A DNA stretch of 51,636 bases from a virus. Shown in pieces: positions 8,667 to 17,822 of the stretch. The DNA lies in the IMG/VR virus record IMGVR_UViG_3300025087_001438, positions 1-51,636 of that record. One strand, given 5' to 3'. The position numbers were made by a program, and so were the translations under genes. The notes below the pieces were generated by a model. The model worked only from the letters and a program-made list of their open reading frames with translations, made no database searches and was not told the origin of the DNA. Position 1 is the first letter of the stretch; each line of letters opens with the position of its first letter.

Positions 8667-9550
8667 AAAATCCCCTGTACTATGTTCAATAAATCTTCCA
8701 CCCGATTCTTAACCTTTAGTTCCTTTTGGGCATACTCGTAACCATGGGTGGCTAGATTTTCCCGGTCTTCGTCAGCTTCTAGCCAGTACTCAATACTTAA
8801 TAGACAGCTAGGTATATCGTAGAAATAACCAACATAGGAACGCAGAACACTACTAATCAAAGGCTGATAGCGATGGAGTACAAATCCCCCACAACACATG
8901 ATTTGGGCTGGTCTATCGCTCCAATATCCAGCCTCGATTGTATGGTCTATGGATAAGATTACTTTGGCTCTAGCGTATAGTTCTGGCAGACCTTCATCCA
9001 TTATTGGGGGGCGGACGTCTTTGAAGCCCTCCCAAGCATTAACCGAATGTATTACTAGATTAAACTTCTCATCTACGGCTTTAAGAGTTTCGTTTCTTTC
9101 AGTAGCAAAATCAAGATAACTTCCCGTAAAGAGCACATCTATGTCTTTCTCGATAGGGGTGGGATGTTTGTCTAGGAAACTAGGGGCGAAGTCTTGGCTC
9201 AGCCATTGCCAATTAGGGTATTTACTATCAGCTATACGTTTGGATAAGTAGAGGTCAGATTCTTTGACTAGGCGTTCGTGCCATTCTTGACCGTCTGCTT
9301 GGTAATCGTAACTCCAGTAGACAACTGGTATATTCAGTCCTGTGTGTAAGTCTCTTATAAGGTTCTCACCATATCCGTCCCATTGGGACATCAGAACAAA
9401 ATCATATCTTTCATTTAATATAGGTCGTTCCTCTCTCTGACATCGTACAACCTCATGCCCTAATTCCTCCAACGCATCAGAGATATGGACTTCGTCGCAG
9501 ATAGAATTATCCCAGCCTCTACCAAAGTTCCCAAAAAATACTATTTTCAT
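8663..9550 (-). CDS. CgeB-like glycosyltransferase
   Basis: A 295-aa protein. The N-terminus KIVFFGNFGRGWDNS, the central DIDVLFTGSYLDFATERN and the C-terminal CCGGFVLHRYQPLI followed by a final helix match the CgeB / Glyco_trans_1_2 type of GT-B enzyme. Its start overlaps the upstream gene by 4 bases (ATGA). It is probably co-translated with its two GT-B neighbours. Confidence 0.75.
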   Translation of the reverse strand: MKIVFFGNFGRGWDNSICDEVHISDALEELGHEVVRCQREERPILNERYDFVLMSQWDGYGENLIRDLHTGLNIPVVYWSYDYQADGQEWHERLVKESDLYLSKRIADSKYPNWQWLSQDFAPSFLDKHPTPIEKDIDVLFTGSYLDFATERNETLKAVDEKFNLVIHSVNAWEGFKDVRPPIMDEGLPELYARAKVILSIDHTIEAGYWSDRPAQIMCCGGFVLHRYQPLISSVLRSYVGYFYDIPSCLLSIEYWLEADEDRENLATHGYEYAQKELKVKNRVEDLLNIVQGIL

Positions 9551-10542
9551 GCTGTTGCCTCCCTAAAAAACTTACGCCAATTCCCTATATGATGACTCCA
9601 CTGCCAGTTTCGTAATATCTCATCTCGTCCTTTAGCTCCCATCTCTCTACGTTTGACTGGGTGGTCACGCATATACTCCAAGGCAGTTCGTAATTTATTC
9701 GTAAGTTGCTCCCCTTCGTTCTGAGGCCAGCGTTGAATATGGGGCGGGTCGGGTAATAACATAATGCCACCGCCTGCATCAGTAATATGATGGTCAATGC
9801 CTTGGTAGGTAGTAACAACAGGAATGCCGCAAGCTGCGGCTTCCAAGACAGGAAACGATAGCCCGTAAGAGTTATCTATTCTGACTAACACGTCCATTTG
9901 ATTATAAATATTAGGTAATCCAGACCAATACTTACCTCCGGCAACTACCCGTTTTTTGAACTCCATGTCTCCCAAAGGCTCTAAGTCTCCACCATTATTG
10001 ACCCAATTCTGAGGGAAAAACATCCATCTTATACCTGGCATATCATATAGGGGTTTTATACCTTCTATAATCTGTCTGCGAGGATTACCGTATGACCCCA
10101 CCACGCCGACGTGCAATAAATCGTCTTCACGTTTCATTTTAAAGGGTTGAAACAAATTAGTATCAATCCCAAATCTTACAGAGTGAAGCATTCGCCCACT
10201 AGCGTCCATAGCATCTACGACATCGGTGGCTGAGGCTAAATAGGCGGCTCTAGTCCAGTCTCCCTCCCCCGGTTCATACATAACCACAGCGACCTTGTGC
10301 TTGTACTTTTCCTTGTCCATAACCCCCCAATGAGAGGGTAATAAAGGTACTAATAAGTCGTAATCATCAGGATTGCGTGCAAATGGCGACTCTCTAGTAA
10401 GAAAGTCTTCATAAGGTGGGTAGGGAACTTGGGCTTGCTCTATAAAGAATTCATCTGAGAGGTAGCGGATTAAATACTCGTAGTGGGCTTCCATGTACCA
10501 GCCACCTTGTATCCCTGGGGGAATAAATAATATCTTTTTCAT
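9547..10542 (-). CDS. Glycosyltransferase, GT-B fold (GT1/GT4-like)
   Basis: A 331-aa protein. KKILFIPPGIQGG forms the N-terminal glycine loop. The C-terminal donor site reads YGLSFPVLEAAACGIPVV, the classical E-x7-E equivalent. It ends with a helix typical of the fold. Its stop overlaps the next ATG by 4 bases. Confidence 0.8.
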   Translation of the reverse strand: MKKILFIPPGIQGGWYMEAHYEYLIRYLSDEFFIEQAQVPYPPYEDFLTRESPFARNPDDYDLLVPLLPSHWGVMDKEKYKHKVAVVMYEPGEGDWTRAAYLASATDVVDAMDASGRMLHSVRFGIDTNLFQPFKMKREDDLLHVGVVGSYGNPRRQIIEGIKPLYDMPGIRWMFFPQNWVNNGGDLEPLGDMEFKKRVVAGGKYWSGLPNIYNQMDVLVRIDNSYGLSFPVLEAAACGIPVVTTYQGIDHHITDAGGGIMLLPDPPHIQRWPQNEGEQLTNKLRTALEYMRDHPVKRREMGAKGRDEILRNWQWSHHIGNWRKFFREATA

Positions 10543-11133
10543 CTATTTTATCCCTCTAAATCTGAAATCATACTGGGGTTCGGCGTGTCCTAATTCACTA
10601 TCGTCCCCATGACCGAAACCGACAGGTATTTCCGTTATACTTTTAAAGCCCCGCTCTTCCAGTTTGAATCTCAGGTATTCTTTGGTATAACCGCACAGGT
10701 GATACTGCCCCTCGCCGTCGCTACCCGTAGTACCGTATAAAAGACCCATAACCCGATGCCAGGGCTGATTGTTGCCCGTAGGTGTGACGTGAACGGTTGG
10801 CATTAGGGCACAAGCCACCAAAAGGTCGGGTAATTCTATTTCCACTGTTCCGCCAGGTTTAAGGACTCGGTGGGCTTCAGCGATAGCCTGGGTGCCTTTT
10901 TCCATATCCAGGTGTTCCAAGACGTGAACCATTATTACTTCATCAAAGGTTTCGCTCTCGAAGTCTAATTTAACAGCGTCTCCATACAGCCATTTGGAGT
11001 CTTCGCTATCCACCCATTTATCGACTTCCCGCTGGTCGGTTAAGGGATTAGGAGAGCCAGGGTAGTAATACTTATCAACATTGTAGTAACCCCTGAGAGG
11101 CACGTTGCCCGCGCCCACATTGCAGCGTTTCAT
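10543..11133 (-). CDS. SAM-dependent methyltransferase (Methyltransf_11-like)
   Basis: A 196-aa class I methyltransferase. Motif I is shortened (KRCNVGAGNVPLRGY). The acidic post-II segment is YGDAVKLDFESETFDEV, the HVLEHL motif follows, and then AHRVLKPGG. Proteins of this shape often methylate sugars in O-antigen clusters. It abuts the glycosyltransferase start without a gap. Confidence 0.8.
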   Translation of the reverse strand: MKRCNVGAGNVPLRGYYNVDKYYYPGSPNPLTDQREVDKWVDSEDSKWLYGDAVKLDFESETFDEVIMVHVLEHLDMEKGTQAIAEAHRVLKPGGTVEIELPDLLVACALMPTVHVTPTGNNQPWHRVMGLLYGTTGSDGEGQYHLCGYTKEYLRFKLEERGFKSITEIPVGFGHGDDSELGHAEPQYDFRFRGIK

Positions 11134-11669
11134 TTAATCACCCTCACAATCTTATTACCAAAAACTTCTTTATTGTCTCCATGATATTCATCAATCCATT
11201 GTTTAGTTTCCTCGTGGTCATAATCATGATAGATAACTATCCCACCTTTTTTGACTTTAGGTATCCAGTTGAGAGCATTTTGCTTTATAGATTCGTAATC
11301 ATGATGAGGGTCTAAGAACAGTAAGTCTATTGGTATGGTCCAAAGGGCGGCAAACTCATCAGCGTCACCGTGGATAAAGAACCCTTTTTTACCAATACCA
11401 ATTAAACCATCCTTAATAGCAAACGGTCCCCTACCAATACTCTTTTCGTGTACCTGGACATCATTTATATCTATACCAATTAAATAGACACCTTCTTTAG
11501 CGTAGTGGTGGGCGACAGTCATCGACTTACCCTCATCGACACCAATTTCTAAATAGACTTGGTCGGGTTTCAGTTTACCGACTTCCTCTTTAAACACTTC
11601 CATTTCAGTACCGCCGAAGACTCCCTGAATGTTATCACTGATATATTTACTAAGCTCCCCAGGATTCAT
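11130..11669 (-). CDS. SAM-dependent methyltransferase (Methyltransf_24-like)
   Basis: A 179-aa protein when started at the ATG at 11669, which has GGAGAG 10 nt upstream and overlaps the SDR gene stop as ATGA. The motif I segment is VYLEIGVDEGKS. The acidic motif is LLFLDPHHDYESI, followed by VKKGGIVIYHDYDH. It is a paralogue in style of the gene at 15743-16222. Probable sugar O-methyltransferase or related class I enzyme. Confidence 0.75.
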   Translation of the reverse strand: MNPGELSKYISDNIQGVFGGTEMEVFKEEVGKLKPDQVYLEIGVDEGKSMTVAHHYAKEGVYLIGIDINDVQVHEKSIGRGPFAIKDGLIGIGKKGFFIHGDADEFAALWTIPIDLLFLDPHHDYESIKQNALNWIPKVKKGGIVIYHDYDHEETKQWIDEYHGDNKEVFGNKIVRVIK

Positions 11670-12562
11670 TGTAATTTTTCTCTCCAACCATCTAATACAC
11701 TTATCATTGTTTCCTCCAAGCTGTAGGTCGTAGACCAATTCGTCCATTTTTTGAACTTCTCGCAAGACGGTCTTTTGAAACTGAAATCGCCTGGACGATA
11801 CAAGGCTGGATTGACTTTAGTCTTTATAGGCACTTTGGCATTTTTAATTAGTAAGTCCATCAACTCCTGCATGGTTACGGAATTATCGGAACAGATATTG
11901 TAAACGTCTGGGGGGAGGTCAATGGCTAAACGATAAGCTCGGACTATATCCCTGACGTCAGTGTAATTACGAATGGTCGTTAGATTGCCGTGTTCTACCA
12001 CCTTACGCCTGCCAAGTTCGCACTCCACGATTTGTTTGGCGAAAGCACTCTCAGCATACATCTCGCCCCGTCCGGGTCCGGCGTGGTTAAAAGCCCTGGT
12101 TATGACTACCTCTAATCCATAAGCGTTAGTGTAGACTCTCCCCAGATAATCCATCGCCATTTTTGACACGGCATAGGGGGATTTAGGTTCTGGGAGGGTT
12201 TGCTCGTCAATTACCCCCTTCCCATTCATAGCATCACCGTATTCTTCACTTGTACCACAAAGCATAATTTTGGTTTTAATTTGGAGTTGCCTGACAGCTT
12301 CTAAGATATTCATTGACCCGATAGTATTAACTTCAAATGTACGTTTTGGATTAGAAAATGATTCTGGTACGAAGGCTTGTCCTGCTAAGTGAAAAATATA
12401 GTTAGGGCGGATTGCATCCAGGGTATTGCGTACCAGCTCAAAGTTGCGGATGTCCTGTCCGTGGCGCAGATTGAACTCAAAGACCTGCATACTTTCATCT
12501 TTTAGCAGTTGGGCTAGGTGAGTGCCAACGAATCCAGCACTCCCTGAAATTAAGCAAGTCAT
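11666..12562 (-). CDS. Nucleotide-sugar SDR (GDP-4-keto-6-deoxymannose reductase / GDP-mannose dehydratase family)
   Basis: A 298-aa extended SDR. It has the NAD(P)-binding GSAGFVGTHLA, then HLAGQAFVPESFSNP, the catalytic GTSEEYG and YAVSKMAMDYL (YxxxK), RAFNHAGPGRGE and RNYTDVRDIVRAY. These are hallmarks of the Rmd/Gmd group acting on GDP-6-deoxyhexoses. It overlaps the adjacent PLP-enzyme gene as ATGA. Such a pair could make or reduce a (3-)deoxy sugar nucleotide. It could be a reductase, an epimerase-reductase (ColC-like) or a dehydratase. Confidence 0.8.
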   Translation of the reverse strand: MTCLISGSAGFVGTHLAQLLKDESMQVFEFNLRHGQDIRNFELVRNTLDAIRPNYIFHLAGQAFVPESFSNPKRTFEVNTIGSMNILEAVRQLQIKTKIMLCGTSEEYGDAMNGKGVIDEQTLPEPKSPYAVSKMAMDYLGRVYTNAYGLEVVITRAFNHAGPGRGEMYAESAFAKQIVECELGRRKVVEHGNLTTIRNYTDVRDIVRAYRLAIDLPPDVYNICSDNSVTMQELMDLLIKNAKVPIKTKVNPALYRPGDFSFKRPSCEKFKKWTNWSTTYSLEETMISVLDGWREKLQ

Positions 12563-13656
12563 TGGTAGAACTCTTTCACGGTTTTTATAAGATAATCGAG
12601 GTCTTTTTGCTTGAGATACTGATGGCATGGTAACAATATTCCTTTCTCACCTATATATTTTGCGACTGGGTACTTTTTCTTCAAGTATGGCTTAGTTATC
12701 GGCTGTGAAATTAAAGGCATCATAGTACGGCTTTGTATGCCATGTTTTTCCAGGTAAATCATCAATTCATTTCTACGTTCGACATAAGCGGGGAAGAACA
12801 TAAAAGCGTGAACGAAGAAACCCGAAACTGGATACTCTATTAAATCATCAAGCTCCCACGAAAGAATAGACGCGTTTAACTGGCGCTTCTCAATCATCTC
12901 CTGCCAATTATCCAGCCCGCCCAACCCCAAAGCCGCCTCCAGCTCGGTCATGCGGTCAGAGTAGCCATGACGGGGGAAGTGAAAGCGTTTCCAGATGTGT
13001 TTGGGTTTGTCGTCTATGGTTAGGTAGGATTCATCCCGTCCGTGAAACAGCATAGAGCGCATGGTGGTCATCAGCTTCTTGTCATTGGTTAAAATGAACC
13101 CCCCCACTCCAGTTACTAGATGATGGGCGATATAGGTGGAAAAACAGGTTGTATCACCAACGTGCTGATTCACGAACATTGTTTCGCAAGAGTCAGTCAC
13201 CACACGGAATTTATGCTTCTTAGCTATCTTCATAATGGCGTCCATGTCAGCTGGTTGTCCCAACAGGTGTACGGGCATGATGGCTACAGTCTTTTTGGTG
13301 ATGGCTTCCTCGATTAGTTCGGGGTTAATGTTGGCAGTTTCTTTCTCCACATCTACCAACACTGGGACAAGGTTGTTCATCAGCACAGCGTTCATGGTAG
13401 CTACGAAGGTTACGGCTGGAATTATTACTTCTGAGCCGTCTTTCCAGCCGTATTTGTCTTTAAGGGCGTGGAGGGATATTTTTAGGGCTGCTGTACCTGA
13501 ACTGGTAAAGATAGCATATTTAGCGCCATGAATCTCGGCAAACCTTTTCTCCAGTTCACGAGTCTTATCGCCGTAGGTTAGACGTCCGCTTTTAAGAACT
13601 TCTTTTATTAGCTTCTTTTGTTTACGGGTGACTTTCCAATCAGCAAGAGCAATCAT
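12559..13656 (-). CDS. DegT/DnrJ/EryC1-family PLP enzyme with His in place of the PLP lysine (sugar 3-dehydratase-like)
   Basis: A 365-aa fold-type I PLP protein. TSSGTAALKI (51-60) and TDSCET (Asp155) are the cofactor-binding motifs. The usual internal-aldimine lysine is replaced: the segment reads CFSTYIAHHLVTGVGG, with His178 at the lysine position. The same Lys-to-His change defines ColD and the E1/RfbH dehydratases, which remove the 3-hydroxyl of 4-keto-6-deoxy sugars. No Fe-S cysteine cluster is evident, which fits ColD better than E1. Substrate is inferred from the neighbouring SDR gene. Confidence 0.8.
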   Translation of the reverse strand: MIALADWKVTRKQKKLIKEVLKSGRLTYGDKTRELEKRFAEIHGAKYAIFTSSGTAALKISLHALKDKYGWKDGSEVIIPAVTFVATMNAVLMNNLVPVLVDVEKETANINPELIEEAITKKTVAIMPVHLLGQPADMDAIMKIAKKHKFRVVTDSCETMFVNQHVGDTTCFSTYIAHHLVTGVGGFILTNDKKLMTTMRSMLFHGRDESYLTIDDKPKHIWKRFHFPRHGYSDRMTELEAALGLGGLDNWQEMIEKRQLNASILSWELDDLIEYPVSGFFVHAFMFFPAYVERRNELMIYLEKHGIQSRTMMPLISQPITKPYLKKKYPVAKYIGEKGILLPCHQYLKQKDLDYLIKTVKEFYQ

Positions 13657-14180
13657 AATTCTCCTTTTAGTATAACAACTACTTCAGTTTGGTCTAAGAT
13701 AGTTTCTTGGGCGTCAAAATCACTTAGGTCGAAAACCGAGAAGTGTTCGCCTTGAGGTACAATTTCACGAGGTATAGCCAATACAATCTCCCTAGAAACA
13801 GACTTAATTCTTTCTAAAAACTCAAAAGGTTTATTAATATGTTCCAGAGTATGAACGACTAGGGCTAAGTCGACTTTCGGATATTCATTGATTTCATTAA
13901 AGTTAGCCAGTATAAAGTCATGGTCTGGGTTAGCTTTGTTAATAGCTTCCGAACTGAAATCCAGCCCGTAAAACTTGGTATCTTTGAAGTTGGGCTGTTT
14001 AGATAAATATTCGATTCCCTCGCCCAATCCACAGCCATAATCAGCTAGTGTTTTTACGTTGGACTTACGATGTAGATATTTATCATATAGTACCTCATAA
14101 GGGAAGACCCGCCATTCATCACCCGAGAAACGGCTATCCCACATTCCTTGAGTATTGATATTAACTTTTTGTTGCTTCAT
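13653..14180 (-). CDS. SAM-dependent methyltransferase
   Basis: A 175-aa protein. Motif I is LADYGCGLGEGIEYL, motif II-like FYGLDFSSEAINKA and post-motif VDLALVVHTLEHINKP. The fold is complete though short. It overlaps the previous gene by 20 bases and the next by 4. Probably modifies a sugar or a glycan intermediate. Confidence 0.75.
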   Translation of the reverse strand: MKQQKVNINTQGMWDSRFSGDEWRVFPYEVLYDKYLHRKSNVKTLADYGCGLGEGIEYLSKQPNFKDTKFYGLDFSSEAINKANPDHDFILANFNEINEYPKVDLALVVHTLEHINKPFEFLERIKSVSREIVLAIPREIVPQGEHFSVFDLSDFDAQETILDQTEVVVILKGEL

Positions 14181-15072
14181 AACTTTTCTCGAATAATCTT
14201 TCCCAAGCCCCGATTTTCTTTTCCCACGACCAGTCTTTACATACTAATTTACGGTTACGCTGACCCATCTCATTAATGCTGGATTTATCTAATTCCTGTA
14301 GAGACTGCCTCATACCATCAATTATCTGTGTCCTGTGAGCTTTAGTCCGCTCCTCACTCCAATGATATTCCCATTGGTCATTACCAAAGGTTGTTTCCAA
14401 GACTTCGGGTGCAATCCCCACATTCGTACTGATAATCGCTAGACCGCAACTCATAGCCTCAATCGTGGGGCGGTGGAAACCTTCTTCATAAGAAGTAACC
14501 AACAGGACATCGATAGAATTATAGTAATTGGGCATACCATAAATAGAGCGTCTATTTTGGTCAAGGTTTAGGGGTAGAAATTCAACGTCCAACCCTTGCA
14601 CGACCTTTTTAGCGATATCAAGGTTCTTAGAGTCTGGCGAACCTATCCAGCCAACCCTAATTTTATCCGATTCGACTTTTTGCAGGGGTTCCCAAAAATC
14701 AGTATCAACTCCATAGTTCACAATATGCAGATTATAATCTATACCCGGTTCCTGTTTATTAATATAATCATACAGGTACTTGCTGACCACACCCCGACCA
14801 GCAATCTCCGGCCAGCCCAAACAGCCAGTTTCGTATCTGGAATGGGCGATAATTATAACTTTCTTTCTAGGCAGGAAAGCTGGTGTTTTAGTGATATACC
14901 AAGGCACAATTAAATCGTACTGTCCGTGCAACTGTTCAGCCCTGTCCAAGTCCATTACCACGTCCATCTTAAATTTCGTCTTATCACAGTAACGGGCTAT
15001 CATCTCAGCCGCCCAGACCCAGTGTTGGGCGCCTTCGTGCCACATCGATGGAATATGTAAGACTTTAATCAT
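14161..15072 (-). CDS. Glycosyltransferase, GT-B fold (GT4-like)
   Basis: A 303-aa protein. KVLHIPSMWHEGAQHWVWA is the N-terminal loop. The central IRVGWIGSPDSKNLDIA begins the donor domain. TSYEEGFHRPTIEAMSCG is the E-x7-E motif. Overlaps with both neighbours indicate co-translation. Confidence 0.8.
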   Translation of the reverse strand: MIKVLHIPSMWHEGAQHWVWAAEMIARYCDKTKFKMDVVMDLDRAEQLHGQYDLIVPWYITKTPAFLPRKKVIIIAHSRYETGCLGWPEIAGRGVVSKYLYDYINKQEPGIDYNLHIVNYGVDTDFWEPLQKVESDKIRVGWIGSPDSKNLDIAKKVVQGLDVEFLPLNLDQNRRSIYGMPNYYNSIDVLLVTSYEEGFHRPTIEAMSCGLAIISTNVGIAPEVLETTFGNDQWEYHWSEERTKAHRTQIIDGMRQSLQELDKSSINEMGQRNRKLVCKDWSWEKKIGAWERLFEKSYEATKS

Positions 15073-15746
15073 TTATGCGCCCCATAGTATTTCCGCATCA
15101 GTTCAGCGTCATAAGCCATTTCCTCATTATATATACTAGAGTCTTTACTCAGATTGTTACCGGCCATGATATGGGTGATAATGGCGTTCGTTTTATCCGT
15201 CCAGCTCAGTCCGGCCTTATCTATCCTAGAATAGTAAGCCGCTTCACCAAGCAGGTTTCTGAACCGCCCATCCCAACCACCTGATTTTTTGAAGGCTTCA
15301 CGAGTTATGGCTAACATCCCAGCGTCCCGATATCCGAAGTCAGTCAGAACTCCATCAGGCGTGTCATAAATATGCTGAACTTGCTGCCTGGATAACTCTA
15401 TCTGTTGGGGGTAAGCGATATCGAATTCTTCCAGATATTTAACCAATTTATTAATAGTCCGTTCGTGTACGAATATGTCACTCTGGGTGAAAATTAAGTA
15501 CTCGCCTTTGGCAATTTTAGCTCCTTGATTATACGAGGCGTAGCAAGTTCTGTTTCGCTTATTCTCTATTAGGGTATAGGGAGCAAGAACACCGTAATCG
15601 TCACGGAATCTGTGGGCTTGGCAGTTATCGATAATGATAATCTCGAACTCGGGGTCGGTAAACTTACGAATTGCCGCTACTGCCGCCATATCCATATGCC
15701 TCTGAGATTTCAAAGGCGAATAAGAGTTGAGAATTATAGATATCAT
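15069..15746 (-). CDS. GT2-family glycosyltransferase
   Basis: A 225-aa GT-A protein. It starts MISIILNSYSPL, has EIIIIDNCQ, then YNQGAKIAKGEYLIFTQSDIF with the DxD-equivalent SD. The acceptor-side segment is FKKSGGWDGRFRNLLGE. It overlaps neighbours by 4 bases on each side. Confidence 0.78.
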   Translation of the reverse strand: MISIILNSYSPLKSQRHMDMAAVAAIRKFTDPEFEIIIIDNCQAHRFRDDYGVLAPYTLIENKRNRTCYASYNQGAKIAKGEYLIFTQSDIFVHERTINKLVKYLEEFDIAYPQQIELSRQQVQHIYDTPDGVLTDFGYRDAGMLAITREAFKKSGGWDGRFRNLLGEAAYYSRIDKAGLSWTDKTNAIITHIMAGNNLSKDSSIYNEEMAYDAELMRKYYGAHK

Positions 15747-16222
15747 ATCCGCACCGATACCATACCCGTATTAAAACCAGGTTTCTTATACCACTTGGGC
15801 TTATTAAGCGTCTTGACGAACTTCTTAACTTCTCCGCTGTCAGCGTCATGGAAAAACACCCAACCACCCTTGACCACGAATGGTGAAAAGTTATCCCAGT
15901 CACCAGTAACTCCCTTCTTACTGTGGTCGCCATCTATGAATAAAACCTTAATAGGTAGAGTCCAGTTTTTAACAGCCTCGTTAGACTCTTTTTGGATAAA
16001 GTTAGTGCCTCGAATATCGGGGTCGTCCCTGACATCTATACCAAAAACATCCCCCTTGAAATACCTACGGGCAAAGGCTAAGGATTTTCCCTTATCGACT
16101 CCTACTTCCAGATAAACATTATTCTTGCTGGATTTTTTAAGAGCTGGATAAATACAAGCCATATCAAAGCTGGAGAAAGCTCCCAAAGGCAGTTCTAGGT
16201 CTACCTGTTCAAAGTCCGGCAT
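15743..16222 (-). CDS. SAM-dependent methyltransferase-like protein (Methyltransf_24)
   Basis: A 159-aa protein. VYLEVGVDKGKSLAFA is motif I. VLFIDGDHSKKGVTGDWDNF and VVKGGWVFFHDAD are the later motifs, very like the protein at 11130-11669. It overlaps the GT2 gene start by 14 bases. Probably a second copy of the same enzyme type with a different target. Confidence 0.72.
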   Translation of the reverse strand: MPDFEQVDLELPLGAFSSFDMACIYPALKKSSKNNVYLEVGVDKGKSLAFARRYFKGDVFGIDVRDDPDIRGTNFIQKESNEAVKNWTLPIKVLFIDGDHSKKGVTGDWDNFSPFVVKGGWVFFHDADSGEVKKFVKTLNKPKWYKKPGFNTGMVSVRI

Positions 16223-17021
16223 ATTTCTCCTGCTTATACTTAATCTTGGCTGGGTCGGTAGGTATCATATCCTTATTCATCCATACATCCGAGCCGAGTT
16301 CATCGCGGTCAAAGCCATGCTTGCTCTTAAAGTATTCGATGTTGTTCTGGTAATAGTCTTGGTGGGTGCCATCAAAGGTACCTGATTTATTGCTAAAGTG
16401 GTAGACTAGCACATCTCGCAGGCGCATAGGTGTAACTCCCGCTAGGTTGATGCGGGTCTGTAGGTCAGTGTCGCTATTCGATGACCAGGGGTCGAAGGCT
16501 GTATCGTAGCCACCTAGGAAGTCCCATAGGTCTTTGCGGATAAAGAACGGCAGGTTAAAGCCAGTTTCTTCTTTAATCTCATCTTCCTGATGTCGTACAA
16601 ATAGATTAACTACATCTGGCTTAAATTCCTCCACAGTCAAACCTCCATCGAGCTTCAAGAATGGGGGAGCGGACCCTGCATTATTAGTAGGCTCTACTAA
16701 GTTAGGCGAAAAGACTGGATAGTCAAATCGCAGATTCTTATCCCAACTTGGTGCGTAGTACATATCCGAGTTACTAACCATAATGTAATCGGTGTCGGGT
16801 GCGACTATCTGGACACCTATATTAGTACTTAAGCATTGTCCCTGTTTAGGGGTATGAATATGGTTGACCTTGAGATGTTTTAAATCTGGTTTATGGGAGG
16901 TGCCGTTAGTCATCACGATTATTTGTCCCTCAAACCCACTATCTCTTAAACTCTCAACACACAATCGAAGATACTCACCATCTACTTCAAAAAGGGAAGG
17001 AATAACAACTGAAACCTTCAT
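16209..17021 (-). CDS. GT2-family glycosyltransferase
   Basis: A 270-aa GT-A protein. VSVVIPSLFEVDGEYL opens the fold. YIMVSNSDMYYAPSW carries the DxD-equivalent, and LWDFLGGYDTAFDPWSSNSD is the catalytic-loop region. Its start overlaps the GroES gene stop as ATGA. Confidence 0.8.
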   Translation of the reverse strand: MKVSVVIPSLFEVDGEYLRLCVESLRDSGFEGQIIVMTNGTSHKPDLKHLKVNHIHTPKQGQCLSTNIGVQIVAPDTDYIMVSNSDMYYAPSWDKNLRFDYPVFSPNLVEPTNNAGSAPPFLKLDGGLTVEEFKPDVVNLFVRHQEDEIKEETGFNLPFFIRKDLWDFLGGYDTAFDPWSSNSDTDLQTRINLAGVTPMRLRDVLVYHFSNKSGTFDGTHQDYYQNNIEYFKSKHGFDRDELGSDVWMNKDMIPTDPAKIKYKQEKYAGL

Positions 17022-17299
17022 TTGACCTCCAATACAGTACCCAGAACATCAAAAACCGATATTAAAATAAAATCTTCATCGTTTAACTTAATTTCAGTAG
17101 CAGAGTAACTCTTATAAAGAATTATACTTTTTGGCTCAAATACTAAATCTGAGTAATCACCATTATTAATTACTTCTGCTGAGTTATCCTTCTTAACTTG
17201 GACTTTTTCTGGTAAAAGAATTCCAGATTTGGTCTTAGCTTCTTTGGGCTTTATAACCCTTGCGAATAGATAATTTTTAGATGGTTTTATGGTTTTCAT
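17018..17299 (-). CDS. GroES-like co-chaperonin (Cpn10)
   Basis: A 93-aa protein, close to the usual length of about 95. It shows NYLFARVIKPKE at the N-terminus, KTKSGILLPEK (mobile-loop region), AEVINNGDYSD, SIILYKSYSATEIKLNDED and the end FDVLGTVLEV, all in the Cpn10 order. Phage co-chaperonins work with host GroEL to fold capsid proteins (known for T4 gp31). This one lies inside a sugar operon with ATGA overlap to a glycosyltransferase, so late folding of capsid or of the large S/T proteins is a plausible role. Confidence 0.85.
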   Translation of the reverse strand: MKTIKPSKNYLFARVIKPKEAKTKSGILLPEKVQVKKDNSAEVINNGDYSDLVFEPKSIILYKSYSATEIKLNDEDFILISVFDVLGTVLEVK

Positions 17300-17306
17300 A
17301 ATTCTC

Positions 17307-17822
17307 CTATATCTTTAACTTTACTAACACGCCAAGACTTTCAATCTCCTGCCTAAGAAGGCTGGTATCTGCCTCCGTTTTATCTTCAAACAGGCGAGTG
17401 TGGAACTCAATATCTAACAGACTTAATCGCTGGATAGTGCCTTCGTCAATCATCTTCCTAAGCACTGCGAACTCCGCCCCTTCCGCATCAAACGAACAAG
17501 CGATAGTCGCTTCAGGTAGTTTAGCTACGAAACGAGAGAAATCTATACAAGGGACAATTACTTTTCGGTCAGGGGATTTCCTAAGGCTGCTAATATGTGA
17601 AGCGTCATTCCTGTCACCGATAGCAAATTCCACTTCCCCATCCTCTGTCCAAACAGCCTTCTTCACCCAATTAACCTGAAAGGGAAATCGTTTAATAGAC
17701 TCTTCCACATTTAGTTCGGTGTTCGGTTCAAAAGCATAAACTATCCAACTTTCGTCCATTAGGGGGGCGTAGTAATCTAGGGCTTTGCCGACGTAAAAGC
17801 CACAGTCCAAGAAATATTTCAT
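17307..17822 (-). CDS. FkbM-family methyltransferase
   Basis: A 171-aa protein. It begins FLDCGFYVGKAL (motif I variant), then VYAFEPNTELNVEESI, and CSFDAEGAEFAVLRKM, the EGAE motif typical of FkbM-type O-methyltransferases. It is shorter than many family members. It overlaps the deacetylase gene by 4 bases. Confidence 0.78.
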   Translation of the reverse strand: MKYFLDCGFYVGKALDYYAPLMDESWIVYAFEPNTELNVEESIKRFPFQVNWVKKAVWTEDGEVEFAIGDRNDASHISSLRKSPDRKVIVPCIDFSRFVAKLPEATIACSFDAEGAEFAVLRKMIDEGTIQRLSLLDIEFHTRLFEDKTEADTSLLRQEIESLGVLVKLKI

